A stretch of 34,850 nucleotides of DNA. Origin: Granulicella sp. L46. GTDB taxonomy: Bacteria > Acidobacteriota > Terriglobia > Terriglobales > Acidobacteriaceae. The notes beneath the pieces were generated by a model. It saw nothing but the letters and a program-made list of their open reading frames with translations, ran no database searches and was not told the origin of the DNA. Each line of letters starts with the position of its first letter. Position 1 is the stretch's first letter. A program made the translations under genes and the position numbers. The stretch is from NCBI RefSeq assembly GCF_009765785.1, contig NZ_LMUT01000016.1:1-34850 (forward strand), in the 5' to 3' direction. Below are positions 15,844 to 26,400 of the stretch, one piece after another.

Positions 15844-17016
15844 ATGGCGAAAGTAAGTAGAGCTTGTTCAATAAAGGTTTTCTGCTCATTCCTGTTATCG
15901 GCTTTGAGCATGGTGGCATTGACGTGCCAAGCGCAGGAGCAGCGGTGGTCGCAGAAGCAAGCCAATGCATGGTATGCACAGCAACCATGGCCGGTGGGTT
16001 CAAATTACGTTCCCAGCGATGCGATCAATCAGCTCGAAATGTGGCAGGCGGCGACTTTTGATCCGCAGCGGATCGATGTTGAATTAGGGTGGGCCCAGAA
16101 TATCGGCATGAATACGATGCGCGTCTTTCTGCACGATCTCCTGTGGCAAGAAGATCCGCAGGGATTTCAACAGCGCATTGATATTTTTCTGACGATCGCG
16201 GCGCGGCATCACATTAAACCAATGTTTGTACTGTTTGATTCATGCTGGGACCCTTATCCGAAGCTTGGTCCGCAGCATCCCCCTGTTCCCGGCGTTCACA
16301 ACTCCGGATGGGTCCAAAGCCCTGGTGCCGAAGCCCTTACCGATCCATCACAGTATCCGCGATTGAAGGCCTACGTGCAGGGAGTCGTGGGGGCTTTTGC
16401 CAATGATCCTCGCATTCTCGCCTGGGATGTGTGGAATGAACCGAATAACACGGATGCCAGTTCCTATGGCGGTAGGGAGCCGAAGGACAAAGTTGCGCGG
16501 GTGACGGAGCTTCTGCCGCAGGTATTTTCGTGGGCACGTGAAGAGCATCCCAGCCAGCCGCTCACTAGCGGCATCTGGGAAGGGAATTGGTCAGGGCCTG
16601 AGACACTGTCCCCGTTGATGCGTACTCAGGTCAACGATTCCGACATCATCACGTTTCACAATTATGGCTGGCCTGAGGATTTCGAGGCGCGAATTCAGCA
16701 GTTGAAGCAGTATCATCGCCCCATCATCTGCACGGAATACATGGCTCGCGGGGCGGGGAGTTTGTTCGATACCACACTGCCTATCGCGAAACGATATCGC
16801 GTCGGCGCGATTAACTGGGGCTTTGTGGCAGGCAAAACTCAAACCTGGCTTCCCTGGGATTCCTGGCAGCGACCCTATGTGCTGGAGACGCCTCCGGTCT
16901 GGTTTCATGATGTATTTAGGATGGATGGGACGCCTTACCGTGAGCGAGAGGTGGAGCTTATCAAGAGCCTGACCTCGTCAGCTGCTTCGACAGAGGCCGG
17001 TGTTTCATCCAGGTAG
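15844..17016 (+). CDS. Secreted GH5-like glycoside hydrolase (clan GH-A)
   Basis: 390 residues from ATG 15844; a TTG at 15796 in the same frame would put the start upstream of an operator and is rejected. A signal peptide ends near MVALTCQAQ. The TIM-barrel glycosidase pattern is clear: MNTMRVFLHD, IKPMFVLFDSCWD, acid/base E199 in WDVWNEPN, FHNYGWPEDF, and nucleophile E298 in IICTEYMAR. The arrangement resembles cellulase/mannanase-type GH5 and related families, but the exact family and substrate cannot be set from the sequence alone. It has its own double operator and is followed after 116 bases by a CRTAC-like gene on the same strand. Confidence 0.8.
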   Translation: MAKVSRACSIKVFCSFLLSALSMVALTCQAQEQRWSQKQANAWYAQQPWPVGSNYVPSDAINQLEMWQAATFDPQRIDVELGWAQNIGMNTMRVFLHDLLWQEDPQGFQQRIDIFLTIAARHHIKPMFVLFDSCWDPYPKLGPQHPPVPGVHNSGWVQSPGAEALTDPSQYPRLKAYVQGVVGAFANDPRILAWDVWNEPNNTDASSYGGREPKDKVARVTELLPQVFSWAREEHPSQPLTSGIWEGNWSGPETLSPLMRTQVNDSDIITFHNYGWPEDFEARIQQLKQYHRPIICTEYMARGAGSLFDTTLPIAKRYRVGAINWGFVAGKTQTWLPWDSWQRPYVLETPPVWFHDVFRMDGTPYREREVELIKSLTSSAASTEAGVSSR

Positions 17017-17132
17017 GAGTGGGGCACTGCCGTTCATCCCGAGCTCTTTGCCATCGCAGTCGCATGGATGGGCCTTTCGGTAACCTGCCGCGGGCTTATA
17101 GACTGACTTAAGTTAAGTGCGGGGTATTTATC

Positions 17133-18887
17133 TTGCAAATCCTGACGGCGAAGATTGCCGTTATCCGGTTGGTTGCATTTGTTTTTGTCGGGGTCGGTAT
17201 CGCCACGCTTGCCCAGTCGCCCGTCGGCGAAACGAGCCCGACGCCGACGGCATCGACAAATATGGTGCAGCCCGGCAGCTTCATCGATGTGACGCAGGCG
17301 AGCAACGTTCATTTTGCAGGACAGGCTTACCATACCTCCAGAAAATATCTGATAGAAACCATGGGGTCCGGAGTGGCGCTGTTCGATGCAGATAACGACG
17401 GTCGTCTGGACATCTTTTTTGCCAACGGAGCGGCCCTGTCCGACGCCACGCCAATGGATGGGATCCCGAAAAAGTCCGGACCGAAAGACTGGAACCGCTT
17501 CTATCATCAGAAGCCCGACGGTACGTTCGAAGATGTGACGGAGAAAGCAGGTCTTGCCGGCAGCGGCTATGACATGGGCGTCGCCGTTGCAGATTACGAC
17601 AATGACGGTTATGAAGACTTATATGTAACGGGCTATGGGGGTAACCACCTTTACCACAACAACGGGAATGGAACATTTACCGATGTGACTGCGGCCTCCG
17701 GTACTGGAGGAGATGGCTGGTCGACATCGGCTGCATGGATCGATCTGGATAATGACGGATTGCTCGATCTCGTGGTGCTGCGTTACATGGATTGGAAGTT
17801 CACGGAGATATGGTGCGGCGAGCATCGTGACGGCTATCGCGCGTACTGCCATCCCGATCTTTTCAAATCTGTATCTGCCCTGGTATTTCATAATGACGGG
17901 AACGGTCATTTTACTGAAGAGGCTGCCAAGGTGGGGTTGGCGAATCCGGGGAAAGGCCTGGGTATAGCGATCGCGGACTATGACCATGACGGCCACATGG
18001 ATATCTTTGTAGCAAATGACTCGATGATGGAGTTTCTCTATCACAACAAGGGCAACGGAACTTTTGAGGAGGAAGGCCTGACTGCGGGCATCGCCGTTGA
18101 TGGCGACGGACGAACCTATGCGGGGATGGGCGTGGTGTTCTCGGATTTCACCAATAACAGTCACCCGGGTCTGTTCGTAACGGACCTGGCAAATCAGAAG
18201 TACGCGTTTTACGAAAATAACAACGATGGCTCCTTTTCTTATTCGAGCGATCTGAGCGGGGTTAGTCGAGCGACACTGATGCATTCCGGTTGGGGTATTA
18301 GCGCGTTGGACTATGACAATGATGGGTGGAAAGACCTCATCATTGCACAAGGGCACGACATCGATAACATCGAGTTGACGTTCCCTACGCTTCACTACAA
18401 AGAACCCATGCTGCTACTGCGCAACGATGGCGGCAAGTCCTTTACGGACGTCTCTGCGCAGTCAGGCGGACCCTTTCATCAGGCATGGGTTGGCCGGGGC
18501 CTGGCGACGGGTGATATCTGGAACGATGGTCATGTGGATGTCGTGGTGACGACCAATGATGGACCAGCCTACATCCTGCGCAATGTGACCTCGACCCCGA
18601 ACCACTGGCTCGGCGTCAAACTGGTGGGTCACAGAAGCGATCGTGACGGGATCGGAGCCGAGATAAAAATCAGCACTTCGGCGGGTATGCAGATGGAGAC
18701 AGTTTCGACGGCAGGCGGCTATCTTTCGGCGAACGATCGGCGCGTTCATTTCGGGCTTGGTCTGGATAAAGAAGCAAAGACCGTGGAAGTGCGGTGGCCA
18801 AGCGGGACCTTACAAACGTTGAAGAACGTTGCCGGAGATCGATTCATCGAAATAGATGAGCCTACAGCCCGTGTGGCCACAAAATAA
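17133..18887 (+). CDS. Secreted FG-GAP/VCBS beta-propeller protein with ASPIC-UnbV domain (CRTAC-like), copy 1
   Basis: 584 residues. The start is TTG 17133, the only candidate before the signal peptide (LVAFVFVGVGIATLAQ). Calcium-binding-type loops repeat along the protein: DADNDGRLDI, DYDNDGYEDL, DLDNDGLLDL, DYDHDGHMDI, DYDNDGWKDL. These are blades of an FG-GAP propeller. The C-terminal 70 residues (GIGAEIKI, GGYLSANDRRVHFGLG, VEVRWPSG) are the ASPIC/UnbV domain. The function of such proteins is not established; extracellular glycan or protein binding is inferred. No LacI-type site precedes it, so it probably shares the GH5-like promoter. A short inverted repeat (ACTTAA/TTAAGT, 17106 to 17118) lies upstream. 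It is related to the gene at 20060. Confidence 0.85.
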   Translation: MQILTAKIAVIRLVAFVFVGVGIATLAQSPVGETSPTPTASTNMVQPGSFIDVTQASNVHFAGQAYHTSRKYLIETMGSGVALFDADNDGRLDIFFANGAALSDATPMDGIPKKSGPKDWNRFYHQKPDGTFEDVTEKAGLAGSGYDMGVAVADYDNDGYEDLYVTGYGGNHLYHNNGNGTFTDVTAASGTGGDGWSTSAAWIDLDNDGLLDLVVLRYMDWKFTEIWCGEHRDGYRAYCHPDLFKSVSALVFHNDGNGHFTEEAAKVGLANPGKGLGIAIADYDHDGHMDIFVANDSMMEFLYHNKGNGTFEEEGLTAGIAVDGDGRTYAGMGVVFSDFTNNSHPGLFVTDLANQKYAFYENNNDGSFSYSSDLSGVSRATLMHSGWGISALDYDNDGWKDLIIAQGHDIDNIELTFPTLHYKEPMLLLRNDGGKSFTDVSAQSGGPFHQAWVGRGLATGDIWNDGHVDVVVTTNDGPAYILRNVTSTPNHWLGVKLVGHRSDRDGIGAEIKISTSAGMQMETVSTAGGYLSANDRRVHFGLGLDKEAKTVEVRWPSGTLQTLKNVAGDRFIEIDEPTARVATK

Positions 18888-18891
18888 CAAC

Positions 18892-19863
18892 TTAGTGAGC
18901 GGAAACAGTATTCGATTGCCAGGCGAGTGCTTTGGCCTGCGCGAATTCCTCGTGAGCCTTGGTCGCATCGCCGAGCCTCTGACAGGCCCGCCCCAGCAGA
19001 AAATGCAGGGATGCATTCTCAGGATCGGCGGCTACCGCCTGCTCGAACTCGGTCTGCGACTGCTTCCAATCATTCTGGCGGGAATAGAGGATTCCCAGCT
19101 CTCGATGTGCACTGGAGTTTTTAGGAGCGATGATTAACGCCTGGTGAAGCAAACTTACCGCTTCGTCGAGTTGATCGCGATCGGCAAGTAGCGAAGCCAG
19201 ATTGAGCAACGGCTGTTCGCTGGAATGTTCCGCACCCGCCTGCCAAGCGATGGCCTGCCGAAAAGCTGCAATGGCTTCGTCTGGTTGGTGAAGCTCTTGA
19301 TAGGCGAGCCCGAGATTGTCCTCGGCCTTGACGCTTCGCGGCAAAAGACTGAGCGATCGCAGAAAGCTGTCGCGCGCACTCTCATACTGACCCTCGGTAT
19401 AGCGCACGCGACCAAGGTCATACCATGCCTCTGCATTTGCATTGTTCGCGGTAAGGGAGTAGGTCAGCCAGTGGTCTGCGTCGGCATAATCGCCTAACAA
19501 CACATAGTCGAGAGCGACGCAGCGCAGGTCTTCTGGAGAAGGTGCTCCAAGATGGGACGCGAGAGTGTACTCCGAAAGGGAATCCTCGGCTTTATGTTCC
19601 GCGAACAGAGCATATCCAAGAAGGAAATGCCACTCGGCGGAATATGCATTTTGAGCAAGACCGGCGCGAAGCAATGCTTCAGCTTGGGCATCGTTGTCAT
19701 GTGCAAGCAACGCACGTATGGCCTCCGTAGATGGCTTTTCTGCTTGCGAGGTTTGCGCTGCGGCTCGCCCGATCAGCATAGAAGACAAGAGGTAGCAGGT
19801 GAAAGCTGCCGTCCGGGCGAGCGTATGGAGTCGCTTCGCGCACTGCAAAGATAGACGTGCCAT
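18892..19863 (-). CDS. Exported TPR-repeat protein, copy 1
   Basis: 323 residues from ATG 19863. A hydrophobic N-terminus (FTCYLLSSMLIGRAAAQ) looks like a signal peptide. The rest is tetratricopeptide repeats, for example AEWHFLLGYALFAEHKAEDSL, AEAWYDLGRVRYTEGQYESA, VKAEDNLGLAYQELHQPDEAI, and SAHRELGILYSRQNDWKQS. TPR solenoids mediate protein contacts. It is divergent from the CRTAC-like gene at 20060 and shares an operator with it, and it converges with the CRTAC-like gene ending at 18887, leaving 4 bases between stops. A periplasmic or surface scaffold for the CRTAC/TonB system is inferred. Confidence 0.8.
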   Translation of the reverse strand: MARLSLQCAKRLHTLARTAAFTCYLLSSMLIGRAAAQTSQAEKPSTEAIRALLAHDNDAQAEALLRAGLAQNAYSAEWHFLLGYALFAEHKAEDSLSEYTLASHLGAPSPEDLRCVALDYVLLGDYADADHWLTYSLTANNANAEAWYDLGRVRYTEGQYESARDSFLRSLSLLPRSVKAEDNLGLAYQELHQPDEAIAAFRQAIAWQAGAEHSSEQPLLNLASLLADRDQLDEAVSLLHQALIIAPKNSSAHRELGILYSRQNDWKQSQTEFEQAVAADPENASLHFLLGRACQRLGDATKAHEEFAQAKALAWQSNTVSAH

Positions 19864-19894
19864 GTTGAGTGAAGATAGTATATGGCATAATCGT

Positions 19895-19906
19895 GGAATC
19901 GCTTAC
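19895..19906. promoter_or_regulatory. LacI/cre-like operator between divergent TPR and CRTAC genes
   Basis: GGAATCGCTTAC, one central mismatch from the shared site. It lies 31 bases before the minus-strand ATG at 19863 and 153 bases before the plus-strand ATG at 20060, directly after a CATAAT box (19886 to 19891). It may serve either or both genes. Confidence 0.6.
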
Positions 19907-20059
19907 AGTTGGTAAATTCGCAGGCTTATGCTCTAAAAAGAGATTTCCATCAGGCATGGGACCCACTCTCCGCAAGCTGCCCTGGCTCGTCGACGAGCAC
20001 GGTAGTGATCGAATGGACGCGAGGTAGTCATTGAATCGAACTGTTACGCTGGCGGCGAT

Positions 20060-21910
20060 ATGAAACCTCAAAAAACGCTATCGAATCCGTCGAGTGGACT
20101 CTGTGCCAAGGCGTGTGTAGCGGTGCTCCTCGTGGTCAATATGTGTTGCCTCAGCCAGAATGCGGCTGTTCCCGCTGACCAGAAGGAAGCTGGGGGAGGG
20201 ATGAGCACCGCAGGCGCCCATGCATCGGTGCTTGATGATGAACATCGGCCCATTACGGCGGGAGGTTTCGTCAAAAGCGGGCCTGTTGTTTTTGAAGATG
20301 TGACCAAACAAGCGGGACTAGCTTGGTGGAAGCACACTATGGGAACGCCGGAGAAGAAATTCATAATTGAGACGAACGGCTCCGGTGTCGCACTGCTCGA
20401 TTACGACAATGACGGGTGGCTGGACATCTACCTTGTTAACGGATCGACCTATGATGCGATTGCGGGGAAGGCTACGCCGCCGCACGCCGCGCTTTTTCAT
20501 AACAATCATGATGGGACCTTTACCGACGTTGCGGCGCAGGCGGGCGTGACCAACGATCGATGGGGCTTTGGTGCCGTCGTTGGCGACTTCGATAACGACG
20601 GCTGGCCGGATCTCTATGTTTCCAACTTTGGTAAGAACCGTCTATATCACAACAATCACAATGGCACCTTCACAGATGTAGCTGAGAAGGCAGGAGTTCA
20701 ACTGGGTGGATGGTCAACCGGAGCGACTTTCGGCGATTACGATGGAGACGGTAAGCTTGATCTCTTTGTTCCCGGATATGCGCAGTACGATTTTGACCGT
20801 CCGCCTGCACCGGGCTCAAAGGAGGTCGCTTATCAATCCTGCCAGTTCCGCGGCCTGAATGTGATGTGCGGTCCTCGCGGTCTTAAGGGGGAACACGATC
20901 ACCTTTTTCATAACAATGGAGATGGCACCTTTACTGATGTAAGCGAGAAGGCCGGAGTGAGCGACGCGAAGGGATATTATGGCCTGGCAAGCGTGTTTCT
21001 CGATGTGAATGGCGATGGCAAGGTGGACCTCGTGGTAGACAATGATTCGACTCCGAATTATCTCTACATCAACAAGGGCAATGGAACCTTTGAAGATGAC
21101 AGCTATCTCTCGGGGTATGCGCTGAATGAGGATGGACGCGAAACCGCATCGATGGGCATTGGGGTGGGAGACTTTCGTAATAACGGACACGTAGACCTAT
21201 CAGACAGCACTTTTTCTGACGACTACAAAGTGCTCTACGAAAATGATGGCACCGGCAATTTCACCGATGTCAGCCATCTTGTGGGAATCGCAGATGTCAG
21301 CATTCCATTTCTTAGCTGGGGAGACGCGATTTTCGATTATGACAATGACGGCTGGAAGGATCTTTTTTTCGCGAACGGGCACGTCTATCCGGCCGTAGAC
21401 AAGAGCGATTGGGGAACTACTTTCGCCCAGCGCCCCTTGCTGTTCCGTAACATTCAAGGGCAAAAGTTCGAGGTCGTTCCAGCCGTGGTAGGTACAGGAC
21501 TGGCCGTGGTGGTACCCGCGCGTGGAGCCGCGATTGGCGATCTGTTCAATGACGGCAAAATCGACGTAGTGATGAACGTTATTGACCACGCGCCGGTTTT
21601 GCTGCGGAATGTCGATTCGAATAAGCACCACTGGGTCGAGTTGAAGCTTGTTGGTGGCCCCAAAAGTCCTCGTGACGCCGTTGGTGCGACAGTCTATCTG
21701 ACTGCCGGCGGTACGCGACAGCGTGAGGACGTGCTGAGCGGCGGCAGTTATGCCTCGTCCAACGATCAACGCGTTCATTTTGGGTTAGGAGACGCCACCG
21801 TAATCGATCAGGTCGAAATCCACTGGCCGAGTGGGGCGAAGGAAAAGGTCTCTGTACCTGCGGTTGATCGGATTTTTACTGTGTCCGAGGGGAAGGGGAT
21901 TGTTCTTTGA
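20060..21910 (+). CDS. Secreted FG-GAP/VCBS beta-propeller protein with ASPIC-UnbV domain (CRTAC-like), copy 2
   Basis: 616 residues from ATG 20060. The N-terminus (VAVLLVVNMCCLSQNAAV) is a signal peptide. Repeated Asp-rich loops DYDNDGWLDI, DFDNDGWPDL, DYDGDGKLDL, DVNGDGKVDL, DYDNDGWKDL mark propeller blades, and paired FHNN.DGTFTDV segments precede them. The C-terminus (DAVGATVYLTAGG, GGSYASSNDQRVHFGLG, QVEIHWPSG) is the ASPIC/UnbV domain. It is a paralogue of the gene at 17133 but not a recent copy. It is followed closely by a TPR gene that has its own promoter and operator. Extracellular binding role inferred. Confidence 0.85.
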   Translation: MKPQKTLSNPSSGLCAKACVAVLLVVNMCCLSQNAAVPADQKEAGGGMSTAGAHASVLDDEHRPITAGGFVKSGPVVFEDVTKQAGLAWWKHTMGTPEKKFIIETNGSGVALLDYDNDGWLDIYLVNGSTYDAIAGKATPPHAALFHNNHDGTFTDVAAQAGVTNDRWGFGAVVGDFDNDGWPDLYVSNFGKNRLYHNNHNGTFTDVAEKAGVQLGGWSTGATFGDYDGDGKLDLFVPGYAQYDFDRPPAPGSKEVAYQSCQFRGLNVMCGPRGLKGEHDHLFHNNGDGTFTDVSEKAGVSDAKGYYGLASVFLDVNGDGKVDLVVDNDSTPNYLYINKGNGTFEDDSYLSGYALNEDGRETASMGIGVGDFRNNGHVDLSDSTFSDDYKVLYENDGTGNFTDVSHLVGIADVSIPFLSWGDAIFDYDNDGWKDLFFANGHVYPAVDKSDWGTTFAQRPLLFRNIQGQKFEVVPAVVGTGLAVVVPARGAAIGDLFNDGKIDVVMNVIDHAPVLLRNVDSNKHHWVELKLVGGPKSPRDAVGATVYLTAGGTRQREDVLSGGSYASSNDQRVHFGLGDATVIDQVEIHWPSGAKEKVSVPAVDRIFTVSEGKGIVL

Positions 21911-21957
21911 CTCATTTTGCTGGGTTTACTGGGTTTGGAAGGGTGTCCAGAATTCGC

Positions 21958-21987
21958 TTGACAAAGCAAATCGTAGCTCAGTATGCT
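21958..21987 (+). promoter_or_regulatory. Sigma-70-type promoter of TPR gene 2
   Basis: TTGACA at 21958 to 21963 and TATGCT at 21982 to 21987, spacer 18 bases. Same layout as the promoter at 10068, with the LacI-type site again starting about 20 bases after the predicted transcription start. Confidence 0.65.
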
Positions 21988-22014
21988 GCGTTGTCAATGT
22001 CACTCGGGGTAAAT

Positions 22015-22026
22015 GGAAGCGGTTAC
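22015..22026. promoter_or_regulatory. LacI/cre-like operator of TPR gene 2
   Basis: GGAAGCGGTTAC, flanked by T and A (TGGAAGCGGTTACA). It is 12 bases upstream of the ATG at 22039 and downstream of the promoter at 21958. Confidence 0.7.
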
Positions 22027-22038
22027 ACGACATGGCTG

Positions 22039-23256
22039 ATGGTTTGGATGGCGTTATTCTTAGTTCTCGCTATTCCCGGCTACAGTCAGGGATCGGTAGC
22101 GCTTCAGAATGAACAGTTTGAAACAAGATTTACGGATGGCGTTAATGCATTTCGCGCGGGTGCGCTGGACAAGGCTGAGCAGGATTTTATTGAAGCGCTA
22201 AAGCTTCATCCACGGTTTGCGGAAGGATATATGAATCTCGCGCTAGTGCAGGAGCGGATGGGAAGGAGTACCGATGAGATCGGTTCACTTCAGTCTGCTC
22301 TCAGGTTGAAGCCCACATTGAAGGGTGCGAATCTTTTTCTAGGCATTGCCTATTATCGCGAAGATAAATTCAGTGAAGCGAAGATCGCCTTGAATCGCGA
22401 AGTTGCTCTCTCTCCCTTAAACTCCAAAGCTCTCATGTGGCTGGGCATTGTGGATGAGGCTACGAACGACCCTCAAGCTGCGGTGGAGGTACTGGATAAG
22501 GCAGCAAAGATCGCACCGAAAGATTCCGATATTCTTTATAATCGCGGCCGAGCAGCGCTGCTTCTCTCGCAAAAGAGTTACGAAGAGATGTATCACCTCG
22601 ATCCAAATTCCTGGCGGGTCCATCAGGTGCTGGCGCAGGCATTTGCGGAGTCAGATCGACACGTTCAAGCGATTGCGGAGTACCAGCTTGCTATCCAGCA
22701 AGCTCCCGATGAAGCGGAGTTATACGAGAATCTCGGCACAGAGTATTGGAAAGGTTCGCAACTAGATCTGGCTGAAGCGCAGTTCGCTAAGGAAGTGGAA
22801 CTCAATCCGGATAATCCGATGGCCCTCTATTATTTGGGCAGTTTGTATGTAGATCGCGACAAACCCGGACAAGGAGTTCCACTTCTGCGAAAGGCACTCA
22901 CGATAGATCCTGCGATTGCAGATGCAAATTATTATCTCGGTCGCGGTGAAATGGCTTTGGGTAATGCAGCCGATGCTGTACCGCGCTTTCAGCAGGCAAT
23001 TCAGTTAGCGAATGAGGCTGGTGCGAGCGGAACGGATCTGGCGCAACGATCGTGGTACCAATTGGCGATCGGATATCGTCATCTGCAGAAGAATGACGAA
23101 GCACGAGCGGCGTTGGCAGAATTTCAGAAGCTGAAGCAGCAGTCGGATGCAGCTACTGCGCAGAACTTCGAAGAGTTGAAGAAGCAGCATGAGAAAGCGG
23201 AGCAAGATTCATCAGGAAAATCCGCTCCTCCGGGGGATGCGAACAGTACCCCCTGA
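22039..23256 (+). CDS. Exported TPR-repeat protein, copy 2
   Basis: 405 residues from ATG 22039. The open frame extends back to TTG 21907, but that would place promoter and operator inside the coding sequence, whereas ATG 22039 opens directly into a signal peptide (MVWMALFLVLAIPGYSQ). TPR units follow, such as AEGYMNLALVQERMGRSTDEI, KGANLFLGIAYYREDKFSEA, AELYENLGTEYWKGSQLDLA and PMALYYLGSLYVDRDKPGQG. The C-terminus is charged and Lys/Gln-rich. It stands between the CRTAC-like gene and the TonB receptor, each with its own operator, and is probably a periplasmic scaffold of the uptake system; partners are unknown. Confidence 0.8.
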   Translation: MVWMALFLVLAIPGYSQGSVALQNEQFETRFTDGVNAFRAGALDKAEQDFIEALKLHPRFAEGYMNLALVQERMGRSTDEIGSLQSALRLKPTLKGANLFLGIAYYREDKFSEAKIALNREVALSPLNSKALMWLGIVDEATNDPQAAVEVLDKAAKIAPKDSDILYNRGRAALLLSQKSYEEMYHLDPNSWRVHQVLAQAFAESDRHVQAIAEYQLAIQQAPDEAELYENLGTEYWKGSQLDLAEAQFAKEVELNPDNPMALYYLGSLYVDRDKPGQGVPLLRKALTIDPAIADANYYLGRGEMALGNAADAVPRFQQAIQLANEAGASGTDLAQRSWYQLAIGYRHLQKNDEARAALAEFQKLKQQSDAATAQNFEELKKQHEKAEQDSSGKSAPPGDANSTP

Positions 23257-23340
23257 AAGACCGGCAAGTTTGTTGAGTTCAGGTGACGCCAAAAGTGGCC
23301 TCAGGCTGAGTTTGTTCATGGGATTTCTATGGTAGCTTTT

Positions 23341-23352
23341 GTAAGCGCTTCC
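23341..23352. promoter_or_regulatory. LacI/cre-like operator of the TonB receptor gene
   Basis: GTAAGCGCTTCC within TGTAAGCGCTTCCAT, 59 bases before ATG 23412. Closest match in the window to a symmetric cre-type site. No clear -35/-10 pair was identified. Confidence 0.72.
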
Positions 23353-23411
23353 ATCTTCGTTCAAGTAGCGCCGGAAAAACGTGGCTGAAGAATTTTTGGG
23401 AGAGGTCAAAT

Positions 23412-26400
23412 ATGAAATTAGAGCGATTCGTTAGAGTTGGGTTTACCGGTCTGTTCTTGTGTTTTGCTATTTTAGTACTCGGTAAAACAGTTTGGGCTCA
23501 AACGAATAGTGGCGTTCTAGCCGGCACCGTTTACGATCCTTCGGGCGCTGTTGTTCCGAACGCAAAGATCATCGCGATAGGTGATTCCACTGGAACAACC
23601 TATAGCACTTCATCGGACGGGGCCGGGCTTTATCGCTTTTCGGGGATGGCCGTTGGCAGCTATACCGTTCGAGCCTCAGGGCACGGATTTAAGGAGACGA
23701 GCTACCATCAGGTCGTGATCAACATCGCTAACCTGACTCCACTCGATGTGCATCTGACAGTTGGAGGGACCAACGAAACGGTGAGCGTCGATGCGAATGC
23801 TGTTGTCGTTCAGACCGACAGCTCGGTTATTTCAGGCGTCATCAACGCCACGCAGATTGAGAATTTGCCGCTTGTTCTGGGCGGCATGAAAGGTACTCGC
23901 GCGCCGGAAGCGTTTACCTATCTATTACCGGGAACGGTGGCGTTCGGTACGGGTGGCAATGGAGTCGGCGGCGGCACTGCAACTCCGGGATACAACTCAA
24001 AAATCTCCGGAAGTCAGGGCTTCGGCAGCGAAGTTCTGCTAGACGGAGCGGATACCTTTCGCTCAGAAAATGGGTCGACCTTCGATGAGACTTCTCCCTC
24101 CGTCGACGCCATTCAAGAGTTCAATGTCGTCCTTTCCAGCCCATCGGCGGAGTACGGCCGCACGACGGGCGGTATAGAGCTCTTTACTACCAAAAGTGGA
24201 ACAAATAAATTTCACGGCGGCTTGTACGATTTCTTGCAGAACACTGATTTAAATGCGAATACCTGGTTTAACAATCTAAATTTGGCGACTCAGCCGGATA
24301 CTCCAGCGAATCGCGCTTTGTTTGCTACACCGCTCGACAAGAAAAATGATTTCGGAGGTTATATCGGCGGGCCTGTTTGGATTCCAAAGTTATATAACGG
24401 TCATAATCGAACATTCTTTTTCGTGTCGTGGGAGCGGTTCGACCAGCATCAAAGTGCGACCAATCAATCCTTTGTTCCGGACCCTGCATGGCTCACTGGG
24501 GACTTCTCAGATCGTCTAGGATCTCCCACCGGCACTATCAATCCTTGTACGGGGCAGCCGATCGTTACTGGTCAAATATTCGATCCCTCTACACAACAAA
24601 CGGTGTTGACGGGTAGTGGCCCTGTTACATGCCGTTCGCCATTTCTTAACAATAAGATTACTCAAGGGTTCAGCGCCGTAACGAATAATGTCATCGCCCT
24701 TCTGCCCGCACCCAATCTTACCCAGGCGACTCCTTCATCGCCGAACTATGCTCTCACTACAACCGGCCTGAATTTGAATAAACTTTTGACGGTTCGAATT
24801 GATCAGAACGTGGGAGCAGATCATAAATTGTTTTTCAGCTACAGCAGTCGAGAAAACGACCCTCCCGTCAATCTCGTCTTTCCTCTGCCTTTGGATACAA
24901 ATAGTCCGCAGGTTTTCACCACCCATTTCATTCGCTTCGGGTGGACCTGGACCCTCAACTCTTCCTTGTTCAATAACTTGTCACTGGGATACAACCGCAC
25001 CAACAGTCATAACGCGGCACAAGAAGCCCTGGTAGGGAATACGGACTGGAATGCAAAGCTTGGAATTAGCGGAACCCCAGCTGCGCCAACCTTCCCACAG
25101 CTTGCATTTAACGGCAATGACAACATTAGCAATTTCGGCCAGAACACCAATAATGATGTTATTGACAATGGATATCGCGTGAATGAGAGTTTCGATTGGC
25201 TCCATGGAAAGCACAGCTTCAAGTTTGGCGGCCAGTGGTATCTCCAACTTTTTGATCCTCTTACCAAGAGCGGAGAAAGCGGAACCTTCAATTTCTCAAG
25301 AAACGAGACGTCAGCTTTTCCGAATAATGGAACAGTTACCGGTAATTCATTCGCCAGTTTTCTTTTAGGACAGGTGGATAACGGCAGTCTTTCCGACCAC
25401 AGAATCCAGTTCAAGGAAATTTCGCATTATTACAATATTTTTGTTGAGGACGATTGGAAAGCTACTCCACAATTAACTCTTAATCTTGGGTTGAGCTATA
25501 GCATCGATACACCGTATCGCTATGCAAATGGTAATACATCCAATATTGATCTGAATGCTCCCAACCCGGGTGCCAATGGGTTTCCTGGAGCTTTGGTGTT
25601 CGCCGGTAAGGGCACGGGTAGGAACGGAGACGTCAACGAAACCTGGGCGCAACGCTGGGACAAGGACATTGCTCCCCGCGTGGGCTTTTCGTATGCGCCC
25701 TACTCCGATGGGAAGACGGTTCTTCGCGGATATTACGGAATCTTCTACGCGCCAATGGAGCATGGAGATTTCAATGTTCAAAACGTAGATGGCTTTACTG
25801 CGAATCCATCCTTTTCCGGCAACGGTTTTGACCAAGCGTTTAATTGGGATCAAGGTTTTCCTTCTTATGTAGCGCCTCCTAACCTTGATGGAGGTCAGGA
25901 CAATTTCACCTCTCCGGCCCTAATCCTTCCCTCCTTTGGACGACCTGGGATGGTACAGAATTGGAGTCTACAAGTACAGCAGCAATTTGGCCCGGCCCTG
26001 GTTTTTACAGTAGGATATGTTGGTTCTCGTTCCGAGCATTTGAAGTCGGGATTCAACTTTCTGAATTCAAATTCTCCATCTGTCTTCGGTCTCGGAGCGC
26101 AATTAGGACAACCAGTTTCAAGCATTCCTGGTTTCACGCCTCCTTATGCCGATTTTCCGACCAGCCAGAACCTCGGACAATCGCTTCGCCCTCACCCTCA
26201 GTTTTATAGTTTCAATTCAGGCGAGACGCTGGAAAACAAAGGTGCGGGCAGCTTCGATGCACTGGAAGCCACTCTGCAAGGAAGATTCCATCATGGCCTG
26301 ACTCTTCTGGCGTCTTATACGTATTCGAAAACTTTGACCGATTCAGAGGCGGCTGTACCGTTCTTTGCATCGTTTGTTCAATCGGGATCGGGTGCGCAGG

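Noticed and set aside
17619..18395. 258-codon minus-strand frame inside the CRTAC-like gene
   Set aside because: It mirrors the Asp-rich repeats of the plus-strand gene and is a codon-bias shadow.
21907..22038. TTG start of TPR gene 2 overlapping the CRTAC stop
   Set aside because: It would put a good promoter and a LacI-type operator inside the coding sequence and a 44-residue leader before the signal peptide.
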